Of a stretch of 64,000 bases of DNA, positions 40,901 to 54,220 are shown one piece after another. The stretch spans positions 10,019,690 to 10,083,689 of the forward strand of contig CM060463.1 in assembly GCA_030544235.1 (NCBI GenBank), given 5' to 3'. Positions within the stretch are counted from its first letter, which is position 1, and each line of letters opens with the position of its first letter. The position numbers and the translations under genes were made by a program. Below the pieces are notes generated by a model, which made no database searches, was not told where the DNA came from, and saw only the letters and a program-made list of their open reading frames with translations. The DNA is from Lepturacanthus savala. Taxonomy: Eukaryota > Chordata > Actinopteri > Scombriformes > Trichiuridae.

Positions 40901-43900
40901 ATATCTCAAGATGTAAATGACTAAAGCTAAAAACATTTCCATGTCAAGATAACCGCGAGAAATAAGTCAATATGTTTTTAAAAATTCAATAAACTGGCCA
41001 TTTAATACTTAAAAACACTTCAAGCTGACGTGTCTGGTGCAAGATCAAGCAAATGATTGGAGCCAAAAACCAAACCGTAAAAATTCCTGCAAATTCCTGT
41101 AAACCAAACTGTAAAAAATCCTGTAAATTTGACAAGAGCTGAACAGAAAAAAAAAACTGACCTGTTTGGAGGTCCCTGCAGGACCTGGTAGACACTGACT
41201 CTGAACGTCTTGTTCTCAGAGCGTTCCTGGATGAAATCCTTGTAAATCCTGAACTCGGCTGCTGTGACGGCCTCTCCCTCGGGAATACGGGAAAGGTCGA
41301 ATTTGAATTCCCTCCTGTGCTGCTGGTACAGAAGATCCTGATCCTGATCGACTGTCAAGGAAGAGAAAGACAGTGAGAGGGGGATAAGCGCAGGTCACGC
41401 TGGAAGAACTGCTTACTAATAGGGTGATAGAGGTTACAAGTTGTCAATCAATATTTCACAGAGGCTTTGATGCTCTCCGCTGAAATGCTCCATTTATAAT
41501 CCACCCAGTAATGATCCGGTCATGATTAATGGTTTATTGTTCTCTGCCAAGCTGATGCACACACAAACACACACACACACACTAAAATAATACTCCTGAC
41601 CCACGGAGGGAAAGTTTCGACACCGGGAGGAAAAGGCAAACAGCTGGTAGATGGTAAACCGGTCAGCGGTTGCGATATCTGTCAGAATTGTTGCTGAATC
41701 AAACGAACCTCAGATGCGTGTCACTCTGCCCACATCTCGGAAGCACTGTGTCAGAAATAGGGGGGAAAAAAAATCCTGCTTCCATCAGTCAAGTGATTGA
41801 TCTAAACATCACTTAAGGCGAGTCTGCCATACATGCCAGTATAGGGAAGGGGGGGAAATGGGTCTCAGTTTGGCTCCCTGTTTAAATTGCACACATGTGC
41901 TGACCACAAGAAAAGGCCTGGTAAGGCACTGCCCGGAAAACCGCAGCAGCCAGCGTGCTTTTACAAACACTCTCACAAAAAAAAAAAAAAAAGCGCAGAG
42001 CGCCTCACAAATTCATGTGTGTTTTAAGCACCGTCTGTACCACCCACACCTCCCTGATCATTTTGCCATGAACCACTTGTCCAGTGATTTCATTCTGATT
42101 GTAGAGGGTAAAGCGAAAGCAGCGGGAGCCAGTGGCACTGTGGGGTTCCCGCCCAGTCCGGAGCCGGCTGAATGGTTCCAGCTCTCAGTTTTTCCAGGGG
42201 AACGGTGGTCAGAAAAGACCCCGAAACTTCCTGAGGCTTTCCAGTGTTGTGTTTTTACAGCATTAGTCAACGTGTTTGTCCTCGGAAAGAGAGCAATGGA
42301 GGTCTCCGGTGGAGGTGAGCGGCGATTAGCCACCTTGAACACATCCTGCCAACTGACACACACCATGACATCATCACCATGACATCACCCTGTTGCTCCT
42401 ACTGCTGGTTCGCTATTGTTTCAGTACACACACGCACACACACACACATGCACGACCCCCAAGACTGGAAACACAACATTTATTTCATGGCACTAAACTG
42501 ACTCCATCTTCTAAAAACACTTCTAACGACACAAAAACACACACGCAGCCCCCTGCTCATCGTTAAGAGCGGCGCATTCTGAACCCTGCGAGTCATTTGT
42601 TTGACCGCAATTAAACGCTGGAAGGGAACGAGGGGTGTTTTTATGAAAGCAATAATTGCTTGTAAGGACTCGGTGTGTTTACGTTTGGGACCATTAGCTG
42701 CAGAGATCAGACCTCAGATATGCAAACTTCCCTCTGGGAGGCATTTCAACACTTCACATTGCTCCTGACACTGCAGGGCCACACAGCCGCGGAGCTATCG
42801 TTAACCTTTTACAATTTTATACTAAGTGTTTTTTTGGGTTTTAGGGTTGAATCACAATGTCTGCACCGAAAAAAAAGTCCCAAAAAGTGATGAAATATGA
42901 CTTTTGCGAGCAATTATCATTGTTTCAAGTGTTATTAACGTTTTTTTTTAGCAGACAAGAGTTAGTTTGCCTATTTCTACCCAAGCATTGACAGGTTTGA
43001 CAACATTGTTTAAACCCTCACCTGTTTTCTTGCAGATTATCAGAATGACAAAAACGCTGCAGCTGAACAAATATTGCACCTATGCATAAATCTGCTGCAG
43101 AATGCAGCGTATGTGTTTGCCTGACTGAGCTATAAGCTTCGCAGGTTGGGTTTTGTCGAAGTTTCCGACACAGAAATGAGGTAAAAGCAACATATACCAG
43201 GGGACGTCTCCCTTCTAATCACAGCTGGAGCCTCCGAGGAAGAGAAAGCAATTATTTTTGCACACGGATGTCTAAATAACAAGAAGGTTAATGAGATTTT
43301 CTGGTGGGGGGCGCAAAGAAATTCTTTGTGTGATCTCCTTATGCTACCTACAGATCAGCTTAGCAGTTCTCCAAAACACAATGCTCCCTCTGTTCCTCAG
43401 CGACACAGTCTTCCTCTAACTGTTGAGAGCATTGTGCACCTTTTTTTTTTACTTTCTTAATGAAAAACAGTGACACTTTTGGTCATTAAGCCTTTTCCCA
43501 TGCTCCACAGGTGTTTGTGTTTGGTCAGCGCAGGGACGCCCGCGCTGTGAACACGTTTGTGTACTCGTCTCCAGGCAAAAAATTTCAGTAAACAAGCAAT
43601 CCAGCATAAGGGTGAGCAGAGAGCTGCAGGATCACTTACATAGCTGATAAAACTGGATTAAATGTAATCTATTTGTTTATTAACAAATGCATAAAAGGTG
43701 GGGGTGGGGGGGTGTGCAGCACAAAAGCATATGCCTTGTGTAATGTTGCATGACAATGAGGCGAAGGCTTCCTGCTGGAGATTCTGGAGCACGGCGTGCG
43801 GTTTTGGCTTCCAGCTGAAGTAAACATAATGCTGTCACGTCACATATAGGAGCATGTGATATACTATGTGTGTGTCTAGGGGTTTTACAAATATGACAAA

Positions 43901-44591
43901 CAAATAATGTAAAACTAATGAAAAATTCTTTTCAGAAAGCCACCCCCCCTCCCCCCAACATAGCTGTTTTCACTTAAAAGCATATTGAGTATAGGGGCCA
44001 GATTTTGTCTAGAATAATAGGACATTTTTCTAAGTGTGGTCCACCTGCAGGACATACCTGGGTGCACTGGAAGCTCTACAGCAGCGCTCCCTCACACTGG
44101 AAGCTGTGGTCTTTGGAAGGGAAATACCATAATCCTGTTGGGTCTTGAAGCGATCATCCAGGGACCACCAAGTCACTCCATGTGGGAGCCCGAGCTCAAA
44201 ACTCTGCCAATCATCTGCACAGGAGGCCATTCTGGGCTCCAGAGAGAAATAATACGTGCTCGTTGTGTCTTTATTTTTTCCTCCTTCCTCTTTGTAATCA
44301 AAATCTTAAGATGTGGAACCACATAAATCTGCGATGTTTTTTTTTTTTCAGAAACCGTGTTTCCAGATCTCATTAGTGAAAGACACTCAGTTAAAAGTTC
44401 ATAACTGAGGACATATGCACGTTCGGATTTCTTTATATATTTTTTTTTTTACCAAATGTTTTGAATTAACTACACACTACTGCAGACTTAAATATAAAAC
44501 CTCTTCATTTGCAGGCTTAAATTCAATCTCAGTGCTGCACAAACAAACAGACTAGGTTTCTTGGGAGAAATATAAAGATATATATATATAT

Positions 44592-44678
<87 letters not shown>

Positions 44679-46054
44679 AGACGAACAAACCTCATCTCTT
44701 CATAAGTGAAGCCTCCTTCAAGCCCTGAGGCAGGAGAGGGGCATAAAGAAGACAAGGGTTGCTTTTGGATGGAACCCCACATCCGGATAGGAGCCACAGG
44801 CACGGTGCCGTCTACTGTTTCACCATAGTGATATCAGAGCTGCCGCAGGATCTCCAAGGGAAACAAAGGCAGGATTTGCCTGTTATAAATTCAATAATGT
44901 CTGAGTAAACCCTGACTCCCACCTGTGACCCCCTGTGATTTACACCCCTCGAACAAACATACAAACAGGCACACAGATGAAGGAATGCTCTGTGCACGCA
45001 CACACACACACACACCTGCACTAATAGAGATTACATATGGTTAGATGCAGTTTGTATCATGATCTCAAGTCAACTTCTCTCTCGCTCTTCACGGTTTTAG
45101 AAATGCCCGTTCAATTCCTAGTCATGCGAAACAAAGCCGAGCTAAAGCCCATAGACCTCCCCCCAAGGGCTTTGAAGGGATTCTGAGGAAATCGGATACA
45201 GGTATGTTGTCATAATATTTACAGCTCGGAATGCATAATGCTGCATTTCAAGTGAAGAAAGTGACCCAAAAGCCACAAAGTTCTGCCACTGTGGCTTTCG
45301 CAAAGAAACATACACACACAACTAATGCTCTCTGTTGCAACGTGTAATGAACAAAAATGCCAAATGAAATAAGAGTGAAATCATGTTCTTAATTGAATTA
45401 GATGATAGAAAATAAATATGTGTATATTGTTTGGATACTTTGAAAGAATCCTAATAACAAAAGAGGTTAGAGGTTAGTGCAGAAATGTTAAGAGGCTGTC
45501 ATGTTGCCATGGCAGCAGATAAATAAATAGACGCATACATTATATATAGGGTGTATCTTAGGACTGGACCTTTTACGTCTTTTTATTATTATTATTATTA
45601 TTAAAAATTATATTTTTGTTTATCGAATACGGACTTTTAAAAGTCAGGTAGGAAACTTACCCAGATTGACGAAACTCATCACCATATCTGCGTCATCCAG
45701 GAAGCGGCTGTCCTGCGGGGTCACCAGAGGCGAGGCCTGGGTCTGTAGAAGGGGCTTGTAGTAAGAATAGCCGGGCGGCTCTGTGGAAATGGTGTTGTAC
45801 AGGTCCAGCATGAACATCGGGGCGGCGTTGTGTTTGGTGTGGACCTGCGGCCGCGGACGGTGCGGCAGCCCCAGGATGGAGAGGATTTCCCGCTGCATCT
45901 CCCTGCGCTCCTGGCTCCGCAGCCGCCGCTGGATGAAGCTGGAGCGCACCTCGTTGGAGTCCACGGAGAAGTTGGAGAAGGCGACCTGAGAAGCCACCAC
46001 GCAGCAACTCCACGACAGGACGGTCGCTAACGTCGCCAAGGCGCACGTCACCAT
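34928..46054 (-). CDS. bmp7: Bone morphogenetic protein 7
   Basis: A secreted TGF-beta superfamily ligand signalling through BMP receptors to SMAD1/5/8; it acts in dorsoventral patterning, kidney, eye and skeleton. Exons from the 5' end: 45661-46054, 41162-41351, 36615-36763, 35564-35770, 35387-35460, 35167-35277 and 34928-35077. This is the canonical seven-exon BMP7 layout, all GT-AG, closing to 424 aa (human 431). A signal peptide (about 1-24) is followed by the prodomain with RRLRSQERREMQREILSILG and GEAVTAAEFRIYKDF. The proprotein-convertase site RGIR ends at residue 283 (human RSIR). The mature part 284-424 carries the seven knot cysteines at 323, 352, 356, 388, 389, 421 and 423, the N-glycosylation site at Asn365 and the ending VVRACGCH. 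Teleosts have bmp7a and bmp7b; I cannot tell which this is. It is divergent from rae1, as expected from human BMP7-RAE1 synteny. Confidence 0.97.
36764..41161 (-). other. bmp7 intron 2 (4.4 kb)
   Basis: Non-coding with AT-rich stretches at 37660-37760 and 39060-39480. The one reading frame of note is a signal-peptide-like small ORF at 40533-40676 (separate entry). No transposon termini recognised. Confidence 0.6.
40533..40676 (-). CDS. Speculative small ORF with signal-peptide-like start, nested in bmp7 intron
   Basis: ATG at 40676 (context ACAAACATGC, A at -3) opens a 47-aa frame: MRLTFCFLVTVLTLLIILVT, then a short polar part containing SEICPTGYFRGL. An in-frame ATG at 40718 adds 14 residues. 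The hydrophobic start looks like a signal peptide or signal anchor and the rest could be a short mature peptide or a first exon. No family recognised. It may be chance. Confidence 0.15.
   Translation of the reverse strand: MRLTFCFLVTVLTLLIILVTDMHDHFGKVPLTRVKSEICPTGYFRGL
41352..45660 (-). other. bmp7 intron 1 (4.3 kb)
   Basis: Non-coding with mixed composition. A 174-codon plus-strand frame at 41858-42382 has no recognisable domain and depends on a long poly-A run. (TA)n array at 44578-44675. GC-richer islands at 42100-42320 and 43500-43800 could be regulatory but nothing specific can be claimed. Confidence 0.55.
44578..44675. repeat. (TA)n microsatellite in bmp7 intron 1
   Basis: About 45 TA units with one TTTATTTTT interruption near the left end. 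Confidence 0.95.
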
Positions 46055-46835
46055 TTTTTACCCGATTTTACGCGCGGCTCTAACTCGTCGATAGATGAAC
46101 TCAGGGATGCGGTTCCTTCCTAAACGGCCCTGAACTCAAACACGCGATGCTCTGTCATCACCTGCCGCTGCGCAACTGTCCTCCGTGATGCGGGCGCGCG
46201 CTTCTCTTCATGGCAACTTTGGAACGGTTTTTATTGTGGCGCCGTGTCAGGGGAGGGGCAGGAGGGTTCAGAATGGGAAGAACCAAGACTGGAAAAAGTG
46301 GGAGAGTTTGTGGGGGTGAGTGAATGAGCTACAGAGGATCAGGGTCCTGGTATGAAGTGCACCTCTTTATCTCCGTAATAAGGTGGGTGTGGTGTGGACC
46401 TTTTAAACCCAAGTGTCCAATCACTGCGCGCATTGTTCGGTCCTGATTGTTTGGCTACTGAAAGCGATCTTTATTGTTAATATGAGATTAGCACCTTTAC
46501 TCCTGTAGTGGCCGTCTGTTGTTCTGTCTCTGCAGGCCGTTTATTACCTGGCAGCTCAAATTATCATTTGTTCCAGCCTCCATTAGGACGCTGAACGATG
46601 CCAAAACTAATGTAATAGAGAAACGTGTCATGAACAAAGGGGCACTTTGGTGCCCAACACTCTTTCTGGCACGTTTAATCACCTAAGGTCTTTGTCAGTG
46701 TGTGTTGCCATTGTAAATGTAGTCGATGTTATGTGACAGAAATGTTTTTGTGATGCTGTTTGTTCATCCTAGTGTTTTTTATCCTGTGATTGTGTTTTTA
46801 TCGTGTTTTTGCGAAGCAATGAAATGTAGCACTAT

Positions 46836-46871
46836 GCCCAAGACAAATTTCCCTTAGGGGACAATAAAGTT

Positions 46872-46924
<53 letters not shown>
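46836..46924. repeat. Retroelement 3'-tail motif plus (TC)n array
   Basis: CAAATTTCCCTTAGGGGACA followed by ATAAAGTTTA and about 25 TC units is the usual way a common fish LINE/SINE tail ends in a microsatellite. Similar tail motifs occur at about 24390, 36475 and 51680. Confidence 0.6.
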
Positions 46925-46927
<3 letters not shown>

Positions 46928-47039
46928 TAGTGTTTCTCTTTCAATATCACATGTCATGTATCTTATATTCATTTCCAAACTTCTCTCCTATCAGGACAGT
47001 GTGGGCTCATTTTCTGACTGTTCGGGTTTCAGATGCTTC

Positions 47040-47250
47040 AACACAGTCAAGTCAAACATTATTGTCATGTCTCCACAGTGAAATGAAACCACATTCCTCT
47101 CAAGACCAATAAAACCAGCATAAAACACACAGCCACAGAGAGCATTATATAACAAGACAAAACTTATCAATATGATGGACCCATATACAAAGACACAATA
47201 GTGCACGTAATAAATAAAATTCCTTATAAGGATAGGATACAAATGCATAT
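47040..47250. mobile_element. Probable retroelement 3' fragment
   Basis: CAAGTCAAACATTATTGTCA, then CACAGTGAAATGAAACC, resembles a very common fish non-LTR 3' end. No coding remnant. Family not determined. Confidence 0.4.
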
Positions 47251-50200
47251 TAAAACTATGAGGGAGGAAAAGTAAACAACAACAAAAAATCTACTTAAAT
47301 TTGTGATTTTTTTTTCAACAGATTCCACAAGATTGTATTATGGCAGTAAAAAGCAAATATGTTACATTTAATTAAGTTAAATAACTTAGAGTAATAATCC
47401 GATCATTCATTTCTGTTATGTGGGATTTATAGAATATATGTACAGACTGATAAAGTAACAAAAAAAATAATAATATAAATTGAGTGTTATTATTAGGAGT
47501 TAAAAACTGATAAAACATCTATATGTTATCAACTGTAAGAGGGAACACAATGCACACAGGAAGACTCCAGCCCCTCCTAAATGATCAGTTGAAAGGTAAA
47601 AGAGGAAAATCCCATAATCCTGTCTCCAACGCAGACATCTTTGAACTCAAACAATAAACTCAGGCCCACCCTAATTGCTGAGGGGTTTGCGGGTGATCAG
47701 TGGCAGTCGCAGGCACATGAAGGGACATGCCAATAGCCCCAATGAATTACTACAACAATGTGCAAAAAGCACACTGCGACTACTTTAATAGAGGGTTAAT
47801 GGGTGTGGGGGCGGCTGATGAATGACAAAGCAAGAATACAACTTTCAAGTCGGCTCCAGATTGCACATGTTGCTACTTAGCAGTGACTGGATCAGAACAT
47901 AAAACCCAAAGGAAGAAGTTAATGTGTCATCGCCACCGCCGCCGGACTAAAATGACCTTTTATTGATGTGCCTAACTGTTTTTGAACATCTAAAATGGAC
48001 TATTGCAACAAGCCTTGTAATAATCAATTCTAAACTAAACCGTCCACAGCCAAGCATGTAATTCAAAGTTACCTTGGCAGCAGACACGAGTCACTTCAGA
48101 GGGTTTTTTTTCCCAGCAGAGGTCACTTTACATGACTCATCCTCAAAATGCTATATAAACCAGAGAGTCTTCTCTATCCACTACAAACATCTGTAAACAG
48201 TCCTACATCTATAATAATAACCATTCCGGGTTGTAGAAAACCTGTTGGACTCAAGAACATTTCAGCAGAGTGGGATGCAGGGACATATGTAGTACATGGT
48301 GTTGTTATATTTTAACAACACTTTAAAGCACCATTTCTCAGGAACATGCCCTCATGTCCCATATAAAATGTACTCAACTTCCTAAATATAAATATAAAAT
48401 GATAAAATATATAATTATATATAAAGAAAAAAATATATAGTGCATTTAGACAAAGAAACAAATCTGATAACATTTATTTTCTGTAATCATGAGTTTTACA
48501 ACATGTTGCACCAACACAAGCTGTTTAGCTGCCGCTCACTCAGAACGTTTCTAGCTGCCTCAGGGATACATTGCATCTATTTAGCCTATTTAATTCATGC
48601 ACCATGCAACTTTACACACTGACTCAGTGCAATAAGGATCTCATTACCGCTCCCACAAGAGCTGCAACCGCAATGTGTGTCACAGAGCCTACTGTTTTAA
48701 TGCTGAATAACAGCCTGTGTGATGAAAAATGGTTCCCACAACAGGTAACTTAAGGACTAACTGGACTGTTTTGTTTTTAAATACAGCACCAGTCAATAGA
48801 TCGGACATATTTTGGCATTCAAATGAATGGGAAGATGTGTTGAAACCCTTGACTGCTACTTCAGTTTATTTCAGTTTCACTTACTTTATTTAAAATAGGG
48901 ACGGTCCATATCAATGACCATTAACATGTAAATAAGTCATTTGGCTAATTTCCATCTTTCGAATTGGTAGGTCGATGGCACAGTAAACGACAGCCAAACA
49001 TGAACTTCACAACTTCAACACGAGAGAAATGCATGGGAAAACAGAAGAAAAGCACAAGACAATATCACAAGCTTAAAAAAAACAAGAGATGATGCCCACA
49101 CAAACCAGGAGTAAAAGAGACATAGATAACGTGTTAGTGCTAAAGTGGGCTGGTGGTGGAATGCTGGTGTGAATTACACATTTTAATAAAGTGCTAATGT
49201 ATATTGCACGTTAACTTGTTGCAGAAGGTTTGCTCATATGGATGTGTATGCACATACTATACGTGGGTATACTATTCCTTACATTTCCAATCAATCTGAT
49301 GAAGCTTTTTTTTTACCCCAATACATTAAAAATTAAGCCTGACAGTTTTTTTTTAGGATATTTCACTTATAAAGGGTCTATAATACTGTCAAAGTCTGTA
49401 ACGGTTGTCTTATTGTCCGTTATGCTGCGTTAACTGTTACACTTATTTATTTGTGTTCTGATATGCAGGATTGTATTACTCTAGGGTTTCAAATCAAAGC
49501 ACGTCTGAACTCTTGACACACACAAACACAAACACCCTCCTATTACTAATCCTGGATATATAATATAATTTATGGATATTATATGGACAATATCATTTAT
49601 ATAGATAATTATATTTTATATAATTTATCTGAAAAGCACAGATCTCTATTTTCTCTATGTATTTTACCTCTGACTGTTGAAACAAGACAGATTTTTAATC
49701 TAGTCTAAATAATAGCCGCTGTATTAAACATACTAGTGTCTTATAGTCCCAAGTGGGCCACATGTTTTGCTTGATACTGAAATAAAACTAAAACTATTGT
49801 GTATATCCATTTCTTCAACTGATTTCCTGCCAAGGGACTGAAATTTAGTTATTCATCTCATTCTGGGACAGTCAAAGAGTTTCCATTAACCCTGTTGAAT
49901 AAATTATTTATATAATTATAAATTAATTAATTATTTAAGTAATAAGTTACCCTGCAGCTAGAAATTAAAGCAGGTAATTAAATTAGTAATAAAATAAGTA
50001 ATAATACTTTGTTACTGCACTTAAGCATTTGGTGGAAGTGTCTATACTTTATTTTTTAGATTTCTATAAACTAAAAGTCTAAATTTCACCTTCTTGTGAT
50101 TTACTACAAAACAAAATCTAAATGTGATGGAAAGAGAGTACAAGTGACCTGATACAAGCATGACATTTGTGATTTAAAACTAATTTAGAAGCCAGTTCTG

Positions 50201-50636
50201 CTTTTATTTGGTTATATTGTTTACAACAAGGTGGCATCAGTAAAACTTCTTATGGTTCCATATTCAGGTTAAACAAGTGGCAAATGTGATGCTGAAACCC
50301 GAAGCCTCCAGTGATGCACAAACACTAAATAGACATCATTCTCAAAATTATGACTTCTTGCTTTTTAATAATAGTATTTATTTTCAGTACTTAAGTAGAA
50401 TACCACTAATATCAGAAAATAATTTTGGTACATACTGTCAGATGCCTTTACTCAAGTAATAATTCTATAAAGTCAATTTTTAGAACTTTTACCAAATATA
50501 TTTTTCTGGTGAGATATCTGTACTTTTACTCAAGTGTGGAGTTTATGTACTTCATTATCCACTGACTTTATCTCTTTTTGTCACACACTGCCCCCCGGCG
50601 GCAGGTCTATATATTGCACCATTTAATTTATGTGAA

Positions 50637-50744
50637 ACGTCATCAAACTGCGACAGACCGCGAAGCGGACAGGCGCCACATTTTAGCTGCGCTAAATTAT
50701 TTTTTAACGTCTCCATTTTCTAGCCGCATTTAAGACAATTCAAG
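50637..50744 (+). promoter_or_regulatory. rae1 promoter / 5'UTR exon
   Basis: ACGTCATC (ATF/CREB-like) at 50637-50644 precedes a CpG-containing stretch. A consensus donor (GTATGT from 50745) ends a non-coding exon that joins the acceptor at 51257-51258, 29 bp before the start codon. The upstream limit of the exon is not known. Confidence 0.5.
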
Positions 50745-51287
50745 GTATGTACATTTGTGTTATTTCGAGGCAGATTATACGAATGATTAAATATGATGTT
50801 TTAAAGATGCTGCTGCACAGAGAATTCTATAAACAGCTAACCGGCCTCAGCGAAAGCTAATGTAGCTAGCGTTTAATTCTTCACCCACACAGCGGCTACA
50901 TATTTTAATAATAATAATATTAATAACGTTGTTATTAACACTCTAACGAGATTCACATATACACAAATTACATATAAAAACGATAAAAAGTCAGTAACGA
51001 TGGTAACGTTATCTGTAGAGCTGGTTCTCGTGGTTGTTTGTCGTTACCTAATATGCTATATCGGTATTCATTATTACTCATTATTGTCATTATACATTTA
51101 AAAAGAACTGTGCTGCTCAGTAACCAGCCTTTGAATCTTTTGTCTATAGACACTCTTCACTTTTTAATAGTAATGCTGTTCTCTACTTCACATCCTGACA
51201 GCTACGTGAAGTAGATCTGCTGCTCTGTTATTGATATAGTTCTCTTCTCTCTTCTCAGGCACAGATCAGGAATAAGGGGAATGCGCC

Positions 51288-54168
51288 ATGAGTTTATTTG
51301 GCACAAACACCGGGTTTGGAACTGGAGGGACTGGTGTCTTTGGAAGCACGACGACAGACAGCCATAATCCCATGAAGGTGCACTTCCTGGAGAAATAACA
51401 GAATAATCTCTTAGTTGTTAGTTTGGCTCTGACAAGCCCTCGCCTGTTCACCTCACTACTTAAATGATGATCTTTGTTTATGCTCCTGATTTGTCCCACA
51501 GGATGTTGAAGTGACTTCACCTCCAGATGACAGCATCAGCTGTCTGGCTTTCAGTCCCCCCACCATGCCAGGGAACTTCCTCATCGGAGGATCCTGGGCG
51601 AACGATGTGAGGGTTTTATTGTTTTTAGTTTGATTATAGTTGAGGGGCAGGAGAGTAGATTGATCAATAGATACTCTATTAATCCTAGAGGGAAATTAAA
51701 ATGTTACAGCAGCCTACAATTAAATAATAATATCAACAAATGCAATTAAAGACTAAATTATCTGTAATATCTACATCTGCATTATTAATAAAAGCAGCAT
51801 ATATCCAACATATGAAAACAATATCATTGAAAGTCGTGATCTCTGTAAATTTCTCTTATACTAGATAAAGTTTGTGCTATGCAACAATTAATTCACTTTA
51901 TCTGTTCTGTGAGCTCAGGTCCGATGCTGGGAGGTGCAAGACAATGGACAGACTGTCCCCAAAGCCCAACAGATGCACACAGGTCCAGTGCTGGATGCCT
52001 GCTGGAGCGATGTAAGACTCATCCTACAATTTGTAACTTGAGTCTTGCTGTGGATCCTGTCTGTTAAACCACAGAATAATTTCTGATATGCTTTTCTCTT
52101 TAACCAGGATGGGAGTAAAGTGTTCACTGCTTCCTGTGACAAGACGGCCAAGATGTGGGATCTCAACAGCAATCAAGCGATGCAGATTGCACAGGTTGGA
52201 TAAGAACCCTATAGATAAACTATAAAGTCATTAGAGAGGAGTATATTCATCTTAGAGCACACTTGTCTTCACAGCATGACGGTCCAATCAAAGCGATCCA
52301 CTGGATTAAAGCCCCTAACTACAGCTGTATCATGACTGGTAGCTGGGACAAAACACTGAAGGTACAACAACCACCTCCACACAGTCGCTAAAAATGACAC
52401 ATTTAGAAAATAATTGAGATGTCAAATCAGACCTGAAGTTTTGATATTTAAGATCCCAAGAGCATGTGGGAAATGTTTAGCTATATAATTGTTAGGTGAG
52501 TTTGAGTTAGATAGATAGATTTCTTGTATTAATTAAAGTCAACATAGCAAATATTTGGTTCCAAAACAGGATTCTGTTCAATAATGTGAGTAGGAAGTGT
52601 TATTTTTGAACTTTGTGGTGTTTAATACAGCACTGAGAAAAATGGAATCTTTTCTGTTTTTTCTCTCTTCACAGTTTTGGGATACGCGCTCTCCCAATCC
52701 CATGATGTCTCTGCAGATGCCAGAGAGATGTTACTGTGCAGATGTTGTAAGTTGCTTTTGAGAATCATGAGACATATTTTAATTCTTGCTGATTGGATGA
52801 TGGACTGAGCAGTTTTGCCTTCATTTTTACCTTCGTGACTCTCTTCCATAGGTTTACCCCATGGCAGTGGTTGCCACAGCTGAGAGAGGCCTCATAGTTT
52901 ACCAGCTGGAGAACCAGCCCTCTGAGTTTCGCAGAATAGATTCTCCCCTTAAACATCAGGTGGTTGCCTCAACTTTTCCTCCGCCATTCACTATTATTTC
53001 TTTCTTCTATTCCAACTTCTAATATTTCTATGTATATATTGTGCCACTTAGCATGTGATTTTTATCTAAAGCCAGATTTATTTTCTTTGTCACGAGTTGT
53101 ATAGTAGTAAGTATATTAATTTAATATGACCATAAATTCTCTAATATAGGCCTAGACTACCCATAGAATGAAGAAAAACAAGATTTTGTCTATTTGAACC
53201 TATAAAATATGAGGTTTCAACCTCAATTCTATTGAATCCTCCTCCCCCTTCTCAGTTTTCTCCTCCGCTTCCTCTCAGTCTGTAATCTTCTCATCACTTG
53301 CCCCATCCTCTACAACAAGCTCCATAGCTGCCATGGTAACAATGGCATTTGCTGTGATTTGCCGTTTGCTGCATGTGTTCCTGTCGGCCACCTTACATGT
53401 CACATGACCGGGTCACTGAAGCCATGGCTTGACATCTTAAGTGCTCTGGTGGCTTTCTATTGAGCTAAAGTCTTGTATGTATATTTTTGCATTCAATTAC
53501 ACATTTAAAAACAGTACAAATAGAGGCTGGCTTTTATTTACCCCCGCCAACAGTGAGACCAGATAATGTTAGAGACCCTGTCGCTAATGGGATACCAGCT
53601 TATATTATAGAATTCACGGTCTTCATGAATAACTGGCCAATATATTTTTCTGCCTCCATCCTTTAGCACCGCTGTGTTGCCATATTCAAGGACAAGCAGA
53701 ACAAGCCAACGGGCTTTGCACTGGGAAGCATTGAGGGACGAGTGGCCATCCACTATATTAACCCTCCAAACCCGTGAGTGACAAAACAAATGCAATGCTT
53801 ATAAGGCAATGTATTTTGAAGTTGTGCTTATCAGTTACTGCTGTTATTCTGTTTACATCATCAAAGGCAAAGCTCTTACTGTCAAGCACCTGACATGAAT
53901 GTGTTTCTCTGGTTTCTATCAGAGCCAAAGACAACTTCACCTTCAAGTGCCACAGGTCCAATGGAACCAACACAACCACTCCACAGGACATCTATGCTGT
54001 AAGTTGTTGACACGTTGAAAGAGATTGTAGAACTCCACAAAAATAGTCACACTATAGTATGCCACACAACTAAATAAACCCACAAGAACTAGGGTCTCCA
54101 CATCCCACCTTGGATAGCTCATCTACATGTGTTGTTACAGTCTTTCTGTCCTGCAACAAGCCAGTTCT

Positions 54169-54220
<52 letters not shown>

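Larger units (their letters stand above)
46055..50743. other. Divergent intergenic region bmp7 / rae1
   Basis: The bmp7-proximal 200 bp is GC-rich with CpGs (promoter/5'UTR). 46836-46924 is a retroelement-tail fragment followed by (TC)n. 47040-47250 resembles another dispersed fish retroelement tail. 47300-50550 is AT-rich with no gene; SPO11, which lies between BMP7 and RAE1 in human, is not visible. The last ~100 bp is the rae1 promoter and 5'UTR exon. Confidence 0.55.

Noticed and set aside
41858..42382. 174-codon plus-strand ORF in bmp7 intron 1
   Set aside because: No recognisable domain; it contains a Lys run from a poly-A tract and sits antisense within an intron. Length alone is not convincing.
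45693..46046. Gly/Ala/Arg-rich minus-strand ORF
   Set aside because: Out-of-frame shadow of bmp7 exon 1, whose real frame matches BMP7 residue by residue.
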